Positions 37,966 through 49,912 of a stretch of 64,000 bases of DNA are shown here, one piece after another. The stretch lies in contig VZRG01000533.1 in the NCBI GenBank assembly GCA_013397435.1, positions 124,001-188,000 of the forward strand. Direction: 5' to 3'. A program made the position numbers and the translations under genes. The notes below the pieces were generated by a model that saw only the letters and a list, made by a program, of their open reading frames with translations, made no database searches and had not been told where the DNA came from. The stretch is from Erythrocercus mccallii (lineage: Eukaryota > Chordata > Aves > Passeriformes > Dicruridae). The first letter of the stretch is position 1; the number at the start of each line of letters is the position of its first letter.

Positions 37966-39868
37966 AGAGCATGAGAAACCAGCACATTCCCTGGCAAAGG
38001 CTGGGGAGCACCACATTATGTGGAGGTTTCACAGAGATAGGCTCTCAGTCACGCCTAATTTTTTGGAATGTTAATTTTTAGAAAACTTTTGGATTGACTC
38101 ATTTGAGGCTGGATGTCCTAGTTCACACAGGTAAAGCAACAGTCGTCACTTGTAACATTGATAAATCATAAATGATAACTGATTTAAGACACGCATGTGC
38201 AGGGACTAACAATATTTTCTTTCTATAAAGAAACCTTTGGGTCTGACAGATCTGTAGCTAAAAGTTCAGCTTGGAAGTTTGACTTTTATATATATATAAA
38301 TATTTTAGAGTGGAAAATATTGTTGAAGAGTGTTGATATTATTTGCTCTGCAATACTGATCACAGGTCTGACTTATGCTTTGACTATGAGCAAAGACAGA
38401 AAAATGAGGTTCCCAAATCTAAAGAGGGTAATATTTAAAAAAATCCTTCTAAATGCTGTTTTCAGAAGTGATCCAGGCACTTAAGAATCTACACTCCACT
38501 GAATTTCAACTCACTTTTGGAAGCCTGATGGAGATGGGTTATCATCTTTGGATGGATTGCAAACAGTGGGAATAGCTCCTGCAGTCACTTTCATTGCAAG
38601 TGTTGTCTGAATGTTTGTATTTGCCATCCAATTCCAAACTCACATTTGCAGGAGAATAAAACCAAAGTGAGTGTTGGACAGCAGATGAGCCTAACTGAGG
38701 GCCCTAAATCACCAAAATCAGTGATGTAAAACGAAAAGCATGAGTAATCAATACTGTCCATCTACCTGTGTTTTGGTGTTTGACAGTTTCACTCCAGTCA
38801 ATGTAAGGCAAGTGGTCCTAGCAGAGAAACACAATGGGAGAGACTGGAAGAGACTTTCAGCTCCTCAAGGGTATTTCACATGGCAGGTGAGCCTGCAGAG
38901 AAAGCTATGGAAAATGTGGCAGAAGTGGTAAACTCTAAAAAAAATGTGAGGTTGGCAGGACATGACAATGCTAAGAGCTGAAGGATCAGGATTTTTTATG
39001 TGAATCTCCATTAAAATATCTTCTCCATACTGAAAAGGGCAGGAGAAGGGGAAATAGTTTTAAGTGAGAATCAACATAGAGGGCAACATCAGAAATACAT
39101 TGACAGGAAGAAAGTGGGAAGATAAGATTTTACCTAGAGTAGATTGTATTGAGATGGAACAAAAATTCCAACAGATTAAAAAGCAGGAGCAGGGAACTTG
39201 GAAAAAGAAGGGGTGTTTTGGGGGAAGTCAGCAGGAGAGGAACTCAGGGCTGAAAAATTAGTATTAAAAACATGTAAGTCAAAACGATTGACACATAATT
39301 CAGTGAAACAGTGATTTCTTATCTACCTTCACTGGGATTTAAATATGTCTTTGCATGTGTTTGTAAGTGCCCTTCCTGCTTACTATCACTGTTGTCTCTT
39401 CATTTGATGAACTGAACTGCTGTGAGTTTTCCAAAATTTCACCAACACTAAATTACTGAAGCCAGAAGATAAATATCTGTCTCACTTTACAAACATGCCA
39501 GCTTGTCAGACTCTTATTACAGCAACCAGCATGAAAGCCTGCTGCTTTTTAAGAGATGTGTTTGCAGTGTGGATCTGCAGCAATTCTGGACAAGAGAGCA
39601 GAAGCAACAGCACATCCTTCTGAAACTTGTGTTTGAGTGGAGCCTGAGCAGAGCATTTGCTTTTCTTCATGGCTTTACTTCTTTTTCCTGATTTTATTGA
39701 GTGCAACCTATTTGAGCTTTGGACAAAAAGCTGGGATTAGCTAGAGGAGTTTTAGTTGGCTGGCCATCAGTTCTAAATAGAAAAGAAAGACTAACTTCAA
39801 AGCAAAGTGCATTTCAATTAAAAAAAATGAAGAAAGGGACATGAAGACTTTACTAAGGTCATGAACTA

Positions 39869-39884
39869 AGAGAGAGAGAGAGAA
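39869..39884. repeat. GA microsatellite
   Basis: Short GA dinucleotide run. Confidence 0.75.
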
Positions 39885-40149
39885 AAGTAGCTGTGTCAAC
39901 AATGATTTATTTTTAGTTTCTACCTAAACCCAAAGTGTAGGAAAATTAAGGTTTTGTAGGCTATGCCCTTAATTATTCAGAAATCATTATTACACTGGCT
40001 GTGCAGTTTAGAGCAGCATTACATGATGCAGGTCTCCATGTAAGTGATTGTCTTAACTCCAGGTGCTTGTGTGGAAAACACACCACCACACCTATTGTAG
40101 TTAAATAAGCTTTACTATGCAATTCCCAGAGAATAAGAAATAATGTTAT

Positions 40150-40240
40150 TTATTTTATAAATGTATGAACTGAGGAAATGGTGTATGGCCTATGGTTACA
40201 CAGCAATTCGGACAAGAGTCCTGAATGGAAATGAATAATG
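40150..40240. repeat. Weak MIR-like (core-SINE) fragment
   Basis: GAACTGAGGAAATGG followed by GGCCTATGGTTACACAGCAA has the order of the MIR core (an ACTGAGG segment, then AAGGTCACACAGC). The match is short and diverged, so this is a tentative call. Confidence 0.3.
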
Positions 40241-43200
40241 GTGATTGCTCTGTGATCCTCTTCCAGTCACTGGACACCTCTGCCTCTCACAAATGCTATG
40301 TAGTATCTTCAAACAAGTCCCAGTTTTGAATATTTTAATGGAACTTTCAAAGAAATTTGCACAAGTTAAACATTCATAACCCAAAGAAATTAAAAGACTC
40401 CGGCAACTTTGAAATTCCAGCTCTCACTCCTAAAGATAACATTTGTGTCATTCTTTTAAAATGCTAAAGGGGAGTTTGTGAATCTGGGCACCACACCAGG
40501 CTCTTAGAATCACGTCTTTATTTCTGCCCAGTGAAGGAGGATCAGGGCTATTAGTTATTTTTTGAGGAGACCTTTCATTAACCCAATATGCTTTATATTG
40601 CTTTAGTACTTTCACTGCAGCTTTGCTTTCCTTTTTTATTGGTATTGCATCTTTAGTATTACCCATCTCATTGCTTGAGTCACATGGGAATATCTCTGCT
40701 GTTGCAAATAATGACAGGAAAGATAATAGCTTGTACTGCAAGGGACACATATAATGATTCAGAGTCTCTTCCAGGTCAGGTTTTAGTGGGTGCAGTGCAG
40801 ACTGGCATAGCTGAGTTAATACTATGTACAGTGGCTCATGTTCATGTGTTCAGAAGCTGGAGATACCAGCTGCCTTGTGGATGAAAGCCAGGTCAGTAGA
40901 TGTATGTATTTATACATATATTTATATTTGTTTAGCTCGCTAAGGATATCAGAGTGCTCCTTTTTGTTTTAGTTTTTGAACAGCACTCATAGAGAAAGCT
41001 CAAATAAAACAGAGCCTTTGCTTGCTGGGCCAGCAGCACTGCTCCTGGAAGGATGATTTGCTGAAGAAAGGCAGAGGAGAAAAGAAGTTGCTCCTGTAGC
41101 AGCAACAGCAGAGAGATGAGTGAAGGAATGAATTTCTTGCAATCCAGAAAAGGCTCCTAGGTAGCCTTCATTTTAAGGAATTAATCATTGGTAAGCTGGC
41201 ACACATGCTGGGTGAGACAGAAGAGTTGGTGTGGGAACCTGCTGTCATAAACGTGTTCCTGGAAGAAAGCTCAGTTGGGAAAATTGTGTGGAACAGGAGA
41301 GAGCAGTAACTATGGACAATCCAGAAGAAGCACAGAAAGGCTGCACTGTGGGAAGGAGCAGCAAGCCTACCTGCACAAGTTCCACATTTGTGTGCTTCTC
41401 ATTTTCTGTGCATGTAGCTGCTTCTTATGACACACTTATGACTCACCCTTCTTGGGCACTGGCATCGACAGTGATGCTTCAAAATCTTGTTTATGAGAAA
41501 TGGCCTTCTAGGCTCTGCATTCCAAATTTATACCCTACCTGCAGTAAATATTGCTAAACCAGGCCTCCTGCTAAGGAGCAGAAGCTACAGAGATAAAAAA
41601 AACTACAGAGGTAAAAGATTTTGCAGGTGGCTCACAGGTCAGCCTTGGCATCCTATTGCCCATGTTTCATCTCTCCATTTGGTATAACTTTCTTTTCTGT
41701 TTTCCTCTTGCCCGTAAAATATTTAAGGGAGTTTTTCTCTTCAAGCAGGTTGAATACTATAATGTCTTTTCTGTTCATGGACCAGTGAGCACTCCAGCTT
41801 GTCAGTATTCAAATTACTATCAAACTCTTTAGTACCTGTCTAATTAAAACAGAACTTACTCGCTGATCTCTTCATGCTAAAGCAAATGAAATCCTAATAG
41901 GAAAAGTGATATATCACTTAGATCAAAAGAAAATGAGTAACTATAACATAACCACCTCTCTTCTATATTTTTTTTCCTTTTTCTTGAAGTGGGGGAGGAG
42001 GATGGCAGGCGATTCCTGTTTTCAGATAAAAACATATGTTCTGTCGCAACCTTCTTATTGATTCCCTGTACTAGCAAAATCCCTGCATTTTACTGTAGTG
42101 AGATGGAAATTTCCGTAGCTGAGGAGAAGCATAATTCCAGGGATGGAGCATGGGGAGGGGAACAGGAGATAGCAAATTGAGGGAAGAAAGCACACTGGAG
42201 AAAGGGAACGTACCCCTAGAAAGTTTTGAGCTGAGTGTAGAGCTTGTGCAATTGCTTTGTTGACTAAAGAACGATGCTCTGTGGAAGTCCCCAGTCCTTT
42301 TGTTTGGTTCCATTAAATTGCCCAAATATCCTTGGGGAAGGGGCTGTCTCAGTCTCTCTGATACTCTTGGGTTACTGATAAAAATAAAACAGAGAATACC
42401 TCCTTGTTTCCAGTCTATTTGCATAGTTCTTCCTAGAGCAGAATGGTCTGTTCTTCTTCCACCAACAAAGGCACCATTTGTCTTGGGGTATTGACTTGTT
42501 CTATGAAGCCTTCCAATCTTTTCCCTTTTTTTTTTCCCCTTTCCCTGACCCTTTCTCTCACTGAGCTGTAACACATTTGCCTCTGGCTAGGAATATTAAT
42601 GAGCATTTCTTTTCAAGAGCTTATGCAGATTCCACTTTGTGAATCAGCTGGCAAGAGGTGCTGTCCAAGTAACTTACCCAGAGTGGTGCCCAGGGGCAGA
42701 TCGTATGAGTGCATGGCATGTCTCATTCCCCAGCCTGAGAATAAAAGGTCAAAGAGTTGACTTTTAGTGTGGGGTGTCTTGTATGTCATGGATGGCTCAG
42801 AGAGAGCTCTTCATGCAACAAAGGTTATTTAAATAACCCCAATGTCTCCAAAAAATGTAAATTTGCTCCAATATGGGGAACTTAGCAGCTCATGTGCTTA
42901 GTTAATGGCATGAATCTTTTTCTTTTGTTTTTTTTTCTGATTTGCCCCAAATCAGAAAAGACATAGAATATTAAAAGTGTCTGAGTAGGGTTAGCAGCAG
43001 GCATGAAATTAATTTAGTTGGCTAAATGAGAGTCCATTTTTTGGTAGAAGACTCTTGACCACATTGCACAGTTTCATTGGTGATAGACAGACTTGGTAAT
43101 GAAAATTTAAAAATCCTGAGCAGAGTGGCCCACGAAAGTCTACCACTCCTGTCTCTTGGAGAGGATGGACCATTTGAGGTGAGTGGTCTGGGTGACAGTA

Positions 43201-44551
43201 TAGAGGAATGCACACTGCTCTTTATTTAGATCCAAATTGCATTTTAATGACATAAATCTGTGTTTGTCGTCCCCTACATCCTCCTGTAATCTTGGCCTTG
43301 GTGATGATGACTCAGAACACTGGTCTTTATGCTAGAAATCTTTTTTTCAGGTGGGTTTTGCCCACCATTCCCAGCCATGGCACTGGGTGTATGTCATCAG
43401 CTTCTGGTTGACACAAAAAGTCTGAAAGAACAGATACCCACCCAATAGCCTGCTGGGAAATCTTTTATAAAATTGGGCTAAATCTGTTGCTAAGTGAAGG
43501 AGCAGTTTAAATTGCCTCAGGTAATCCTTCTCACTAGGGTTCTTAACTCTGGGAGGAGAGGTTGGCATAATTTGGCTGAAAAAAAATGCGTAGTATTTTG
43601 CCTGTAGGTGCCCAAACCAAGCATGGGCTAAGTCTAACCATCATGACTTTACCTTAAAAAATAGAGACAAGATAATTGTTAAAATCAGTGTTCTTAAAGG
43701 ATTTGTATGGTTCCTCCAATCTAGTGTCCTGGACAGGATGATAACAGAAAGAGTCACCTTTTTTGCTATATTTTGGTATTTTTAACTTTGTCCCACTGAA
43801 AACAGAAACATAGGTAATTTAATACAGACACAGCTGAAGAAAAACAAAACTGAACTTTAACTGCTGGAGCTTTTCTTTCATTTACATCCTTCCACCTGCC
43901 AACACGGGTCAATTCCAATACAAACCCTTGATTCGTTCCTGGGCCTCAGATATGGGGCTTATCAAATTCTATCAAATTTCAGATGGCCACTAGATAAACG
44001 CCTGCTCTGCACTCCTTGAGGAAAAGAAATGGTGATCCAAGGATTGGTGTATTGGCTGTGGAAAACTAAGCTTTAGTTTTGTGTTCTGTTGCAGAGTTCC
44101 ACTCAGTTTTGGGCAACTTCCTTAATCTCTATATGATGAAGCTTCTCCTGCAGAATTAAGGCTAATAGTATAAATAAGCATGGTCTGAGAATATATGTAA
44201 ACCTTTTGACAGAAATAGACTGACATTAGCAAAATTCAAGGTTGAAGTTCAGGAAATTTCTACTAATATGTTACCTCACACCCTACCCTGAAGCCAACAA
44301 AAATCAGACTTCTAGTGTTTAATGTGTTAATGTTCCCAAATCACAAGCAGGAATGATTACTTACGAAATGGTATTATTTGGAAAGAAGGAAAGAGAAGTC
44401 TCTAAAACCTTTGTAGCCCAATGCTGGAAGCTATTGCCATCCATTTAGGTGACCATTCCCCAGCCACATTCACACAAAATTACTTGATCTAAAGCTCTTT
44501 GGACTTCTACAGTAAACAGGTTTTCTTCACTTCATGACACAAATTCCCTGT

Positions 44552-45201
44552 TGTCATGGTTCAACACTGGCCAAATGCCAGGCATCCACAAAAAACTAGT
44601 CACTCATATTTGTCTGCTGTAGCTGAGCAGAGGAAGGGGAAAAGCCCCGAAAATGAAGGATTGACATGAGGATATGGAGAAAACACTCTAAGGGCAAAAC
44701 AGGCTTAAAGGTATAAGGTAAATTTACTATTAACAGAGTCAGAAGAGGATAATGAGGAATAAAATAAGCCTTTAAAACATCTTCCCCCCCCTTGTCCCTC
44801 CCTCTTTCCCACCAGCAGCACAGGGAGACAGGGCATCAGAGTTTTGGTCAGTTCTTCACTTGAAAAGTCTTCCTTCAGTTCATTTAGGGAGCAGAGTCTC
44901 TTTCTTCTGCTACGCTGTGGAGTCCTTCTCACAGGAGACAGTTCTCAGTGAACTTCTCCAGCATGGTTTTAACTTCTCAAGTAGCAGTCCTGCCCAACCT
45001 GCTGCAATGTGAGTCCCTCCCAGGGGTCAAACAGTCTTCCCAAAACTGCATGGCATGGGTTGTAGTTCATGGGAGGAGTCTTTCAAGGACAAACTGCTCT
45101 AGTTTGAAAGCAAGGGATCTCTCTCTCTCTGTTTGGATCTCCCACTGAATTACAGCTTCTTTTTCAGCATCCACCTGCTCAGACTGTGCTAAACCAGCCC
45201 A
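44552..45201 (-). mobile_element. Solo LTR of an ERVL-like endogenous retrovirus
   Basis: This is a 650-bp element. On the plus strand it begins TGTCATGGTTCAACACTGGCC and ends GTGCTAAACCAGCCCA. These ends correspond to the two ends of avian ERVL LTRs as I remember them (a CATGGTT-type end and an AAACCAG-type end, with sense on the minus strand). A 5-bp target duplication CCTGT lies at 44547-44551 and 45202-45206, the length usual for ERVL. No internal genes flank it, so it is a solo LTR. It contains a C-rich run near 44784-44795 and a CT microsatellite near 45118-45131. The right edge is less certain than the left, because similar-looking sequence continues to about 45390 and a short 5-bp match can arise by chance. 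Confidence 0.65.
45118..45131. repeat. CT microsatellite inside the ERVL-like LTR
   Basis: Short CT run. Confidence 0.75.
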
Positions 45202-46400
45202 CCTGTTAACAGAACTGCTTCTCTGCTCCTTTCCACTGTTCCTCCATCACTGCAAGCTAGCAGCACAGGGCTCTTCTGATTTGGGCAATCTTTGTTCTGG
45301 AGTTCCTTCCTGAGCTTTGTGGTTGCACTGTGGCTTGGCTACTTCTCCCACCCACTCACAGTAATGGTTTTAGGGTTGGATTCTACTGACATATGGACAC
45401 CAAGCTTTGCTAGGATGAGGATCTGAATGGATGTCTTTTTTTGTCCCTTTTTCTTGTATAGTGGTCCTTGGCATGTTACTTGTATTCTCTTCTGTTTCTG
45501 CAGTCCTAAAATGGGGAAAGGTTTTTCTCTGCACAGAATGTCACAACACTAAACATCTTGAAAATTCTAGTAAAGCCATCCCCAATTCTAGAAATTATAG
45601 AGGAACTGTTACCTTCAATATTTCAATAAACTTTACTAACTAGCTGAACAGACACTGCTTTTGAACTATTAAATATTTAATATTTCAAAGCATCCATTAA
45701 CAATCTCACATGGAGGATAAGGATTTTGAATGTATTTAATGTTGGCTTAACATAAAATTTTTCTAACTTTTGTGAGAGCAGAGATAAACTAACATAAAGA
45801 ACTTATTATACTTAGGAATAAGAGTCCTTGGATTATAGTTGTAGTAGAAGATACAGCAAAAAAAATGTAAGCAAAATGACTAAAACCATGATAGTTCAGT
45901 GCAGCATGAAACTTCCTGCTGAAGAGAGGGAGATTTAAATACCAGTAGTGAGAATGTGGAAGAAATATCCTTAATGTAACTACCCCTTTTCAGAGATGAT
46001 TTTTTTCTTGTTTCTCTTGAAAACTTCAATCTTTCTTCCCTGTCTTCAAGATGTAGTTCTTTCAGGAAAATAGTTTTTCACTCCTACCTCAGATTTTCAG
46101 TTTGATTCATTTACTTATTGTGGAGCACACACAGCATCTCAACTGAGAAGCACTTTTGGAGGTGCTACAGATTTTATCTGTCAACATAACATATCAGAAT
46201 GGCATTACTCTAAAAATTTTTCTTAGCATGACATAAATTTTCTGCAACTGATTGTGACACTCACGTCTCTAAAGTTATTGTTACTTTTTTCCATTTTGCT
46301 GAAAAGCTGTACCAGGAAAACTGATCACTATGATGCCTGGTAACAGCTAGGGCTTGTATTTCAGTTTGATATACACCCTAATGTCAATTCATGTCTGTTG
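45202..46400. other. Unique or unclassified sequence
   Basis: The first 190 bp (to about 45390) has a GC-richer, repeat-like texture and could be a continuation of the LTR or a separate old element. The remainder is AT-rich unique DNA. No gene seen. Confidence 0.45.
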
Positions 46401-46660
46401 AATCACAAAAGTTAGAGATGGAAAACACCTATTAGATAATGGCAGGCCACGACTGTTCCCCCAATGAATTCTCAAGTGCTTTGTCTCATTTAGTTTTAAT
46501 TACTTGCGGTTGAGGTGTCTCTGGGGCAGCTATTCCACAGCCTAATGTACATTGCCATTAAGAAATATTTGCTCCAGACTAAACTTTTCTCTTGCTTATT
46601 CTTATCAAATTACTTCTTCACTTCTTGCTGTTGCTAAACTCTTGCCATTTCTCTCACTCT
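46401..46660 (-). mobile_element. Old CR1 LINE 3' end
   Basis: On the plus strand it starts AATCACAAAAGTTAGAGATGG and continues AAACACCTATTAGATAATGG, TCTCAAGTGCTTTGTCTCAT and AGCTATTCCACAGCCTAATG. It then shows ATTACTTCTTCACTTCTTG. This is the reversed order of an older CR1 lineage 3' region (GAGATGGAAAAGACCTATTAGATCA-like in intact copies). It is clearly more diverged than the copies at 3425 and 48700. The fragment may extend weakly to about 46740. Confidence 0.7.
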
Positions 46661-48699
46661 TTCCAGACATCAGCCCATAAATCAATATTCCCCTCCTTGT
46701 TTATTATATGCCCATATCCCCAGTACATTTCTTGTCTTTTGTATCATCTCATGATCCAGGCTCTGCTCTTCCAGGGCCTCTTTCTGATGTCAGGCCCCCC
46801 AAATGGAAATGGTTTTTGCAGGAACAGTGTCCTTCATAGATACAAACTCACATGCTTTCTGGTGAGATACCATTTTGACTGACACTGGCATTTCTTGTTC
46901 TCTTATCACAGCTCTGTCCCACCCACTGGTGGTCAAATGCTTAAGGACCTTGGTGCATCATAGTTAGAAATATGTGAGGAAGAATGGGCATTTTAAAGTT
47001 CCAGGAATTAGGGTTGGGTAACTCAAAATGTACAGCTAGGTGAGAAAGAGGATAGGCACCTCCACACCTTCTTCCGCTGAAAAAAAACCTCAAGCCATTT
47101 TAAAGCATCCATTGTGGAAGATTTCAAATGATCTTATGGAAGACTGAGGTGTTTGATAGCCATTTGTAGTTGAAAAAAATAACTGTGGAGAGCTCTCTGC
47201 CAGTGCTTGCAAAGAGGCTATTGTTTTCTTCAGAGCACTGTGCTGTTCAGGAACCAGCCCTTGCACTGCCCAAGGCTTTACTGAGCTCTCTTATTCCCTG
47301 TCATCCTCAGCTGCTAATGCACACCTTGAATTCTTTACTATGAATTGTTTAAAATGCAACCAACCTCCAGATTCAGGACTGGAGTCAGACTGAATCAGTA
47401 ATCTCTGTAATTAAAAGAGGCTGTGGTCAGCCCCTGAGGTGACAGTTAAAGCTGAGCACCAGGTTAGGACTGATTCTAATGAATCTTCTCTTTAATGTTT
47501 TTGTTAATGAAGGATAAATGTTTGTGAGACGTATTTCTTAATTCCTCAGATACCAGGGAAGATTAGTACTTAGCCAACTTAAAAAATCCCCAGAAATCCA
47601 GGATAAAAAGAGAAATTATTTTTTCCAGTCTCGTGGTAAGGAGTGCTGTTTTGTCATATTTTCTTTCTTTGCATTTAGCCAAAGTTTCTATTATTGCAAG
47701 TCATGGAACAAACAAATTTGGTCTTCTTTCATAAAGTAAACTCTAAGCGTTCAACACTAGCTGTGACCTCTTGCTATAAATGCACTTTTCCAGACCATTT
47801 CCAAGGTTTAGTTAGAGAACAAAAAGGCAAGCTGTGCATATGGGAGACTGTAAATGCACTCTGTGAAAGGAGAGCAAATGATTGTTCATTAATTTAAATC
47901 TCTATCTAAATATATGTACCTCTTCATAGATCTTGAGAAACTCTTATGACAAATACAGTGCTTGGTTCATGCCTATGGTTAATTTAGGAAATTTGTTCCA
48001 CAACTCTCAACAATAGCAACTTTAGGGAAATGCAAAATTCATCAAGAACTGGAGAAAGCTCAAATAAAGTGAATGAGTTTTGGATAAATAGCTCCACTTC
48101 CAGTGTGTGTCTTAAGCTGAAAGCCATCTCTGGCCTCTCTAGATTTGCTTGGGTTTAGTTGCTGTGTTTCAAAATTAAAGGGTCTTAAATTATGTTCATT
48201 GGCCTGGTTTTAGATTCAGGCAGGTGTGACTGTGTGCAGTGCTGTTACCTTCAATAATGTAGCGTAAATGGAGAAAGAATCTACTTCGCTGCCTGCTCTT
48301 GGTTTGCTCTTCATTTACTCCATGTGCTGTGTGGAGGCTGGATCTAAATTCTGCATCAAGACCCTCTTGTTCCTGCAGCACCCAGGGGAATCCTGTGATA
48401 AAGTGGGAATTCTGTGGCAGCTACAAATAAGTTCAGGTTCAGTTCCCTTGTACTGAATTAAATATGTACATGAATAATACAATTGGTACAGTAAATCTTG
48501 TGGTTTACATTATCACATAAAGTTCTTAAAATGTGCTCCCTACATTTTCAACACACCGCAAAACTTTGTTTCAATAATGTATGTCTGCACTGTAAAAGCT
48601 TTCAACAGAAAAAAAATAACAAGATGAACTTTAGTTTCATTATACCCAGTATGTGAAATAATTTGGCTTATGGACACCTGGCACATGTTATAAAATCAG
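46661..48699. other. Unique sequence, no gene recognised
   Basis: AT-rich unique DNA. The part at about 47330-47560 is non-repetitive and could be regulatory, but nothing specific supports this. No gene seen. Confidence 0.5.
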
Positions 48700-49083
48700 T
48701 CATAGAATGGCTTGGGTTGGTAGGAATCTCCAGAATCACCTTGTTTAACTCCTTGTCACAGGCAGGGACACCTTCCATTGGACCAGGATGCTCAGAGCCC
48801 CATCCAGCATGGCCCTGAACACTTCCAGGGGTGAGGCAGCCACAGCTTCACTTGACAACCTCTGCCAATGCTCACCAGCCTCACAGGGAGAATTTCTTCC
48901 CAATATTCAATCCAAACCTAATCTCTGTCCGTTTGAAGCCATTCCCCTTGTCCCCTCCAGGCCCTTTTAAATAGTCTCTCTCCATCTTTCTTGTAGCTCT
49001 CCTTCAGGTACTGGAAGGCTCCAATTAGGTTACCCTGGAGTCTTGTCTTCTCCTGGTTGAACAATCCCAATTTTCTCTAAATG
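48700..49083 (-). mobile_element. CR1 LINE, 5'-truncated 3' end
   Basis: The left edge TCATAGAATGGCTTGGGTTGG is the reversed CR1 tail. It is followed by TTGTCACAGGCAGGGACACC, AGAGCCCCATCCAGCATGGC, GAGAATTTCTTCCCAATATT, AAGCCATTCCCCTTGTCCCC, CTCCTTCAGGTACTGGAAGG and TTCTCCTGGTTGAACAATCC. It ends near 49083. The length of about 385 bp is a little longer than the copy at 3425. Moderately diverged and non-coding. Confidence 0.95.
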
Positions 49084-49860
49084 CTGACATTTAAAGAGCA
49101 ATATTTCACTTTCAGACTGAACTTTGCCTGTATGTTTCAATTTGCATTCTGTCAATGCCCTGTAACTCCAGAAGAGGTGATGCCATACAGATCCCAAGTC
49201 GGGGTAGACTTTGATCCCAGAAGTGGCCCATGCATAAAGTCTTTTCCAAGAGAAAGGTTCTGTGGAAAAGAGAAGCAATGGGAAACACAATGATTTGTTC
49301 ACAACTGCAGCAGCAGAGCTGGTGGTTTCAGACACTTTCAGTGTGCAGCACAGCGACACAAACTCTCTTGGATGGTTGTTCCCCCCTTTGTTTTCAAGGA
49401 TAGGTGTTGTATTTTGCAATTACTGCCTTAGGGATAGTTCTAGAATGTGCAGCACAAATTGCAAAATATCTGGGAATATGCTTCAAAGTGATCAAAGTAT
49501 CCCTGCCTATTTCCTGGTGGTACAGATACTCAGTATCTACTGAACCTAGTGGGTGGCCATGTAATTAATGAAATCTTTCCAGGACTTTGTAATGGGCTCC
49601 ATCATTTTCTTTCTGGTTAATAAGAAAATGACCAGGCTTACAGAAAAATTCAGCTGGAATTTTTCAGCTCTGGAGTTAAAAGCACAATTTTAACTCCCCC
49701 TTTAATGTGAACATGAGTTTCAATGAAACACAAAAGCAGAATATGTCTGTCCAGCAATATGGTGTTTCACCTTGCTCTTTTATAACATGAGACCAATGCT
49801 TCTAATTCATGTGCCAGGGCAAATTTTATCCATTTAGGTTTTATTGTTCTGTATTTTCCA

Positions 49861-49912
49861 GTATCATAGAAAGGTAGAGATTTGGTCAGGTCAGATCCCC
49901 TTGTTCATCCTT
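49861..49912 (-). mobile_element. Possible remnant of an old CR1 tail
   Basis: ATCATAGAAAGGTAGAGATT followed by GGTCAGGTCAGATCCCC resembles the reversed 3' end of an old CR1. It is too short to be sure. Confidence 0.35.

Larger units (their letters stand above)
37966..44551. other. Unique sequence, no gene recognised
   Basis: No gene recognised. It holds short AT (about 38286-38300) and GA (about 39869-39884) simple repeats and a weak MIR-like stretch at 40150-40240. The 167-codon minus frame at 42071-42574 starts in a lysine-rich low-complexity stretch and has no family match I know. The minus frame at 43347-43568 is likewise unassigned. Confidence 0.5.

Noticed and set aside
43347..43568. 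Minus-strand 73-codon frame that reads like a helical protein segment
   Set aside because: No recognisable family, no splice context, and the length is within chance expectation.
45202..45391. Extension of the ERVL-like LTR to a TGACA end at about 45391
   Set aside because: This end would leave no matching target duplication. The 45201 end matches both the expected AAACCAG-type terminus and the CCTGT duplication, so the shorter element was preferred.
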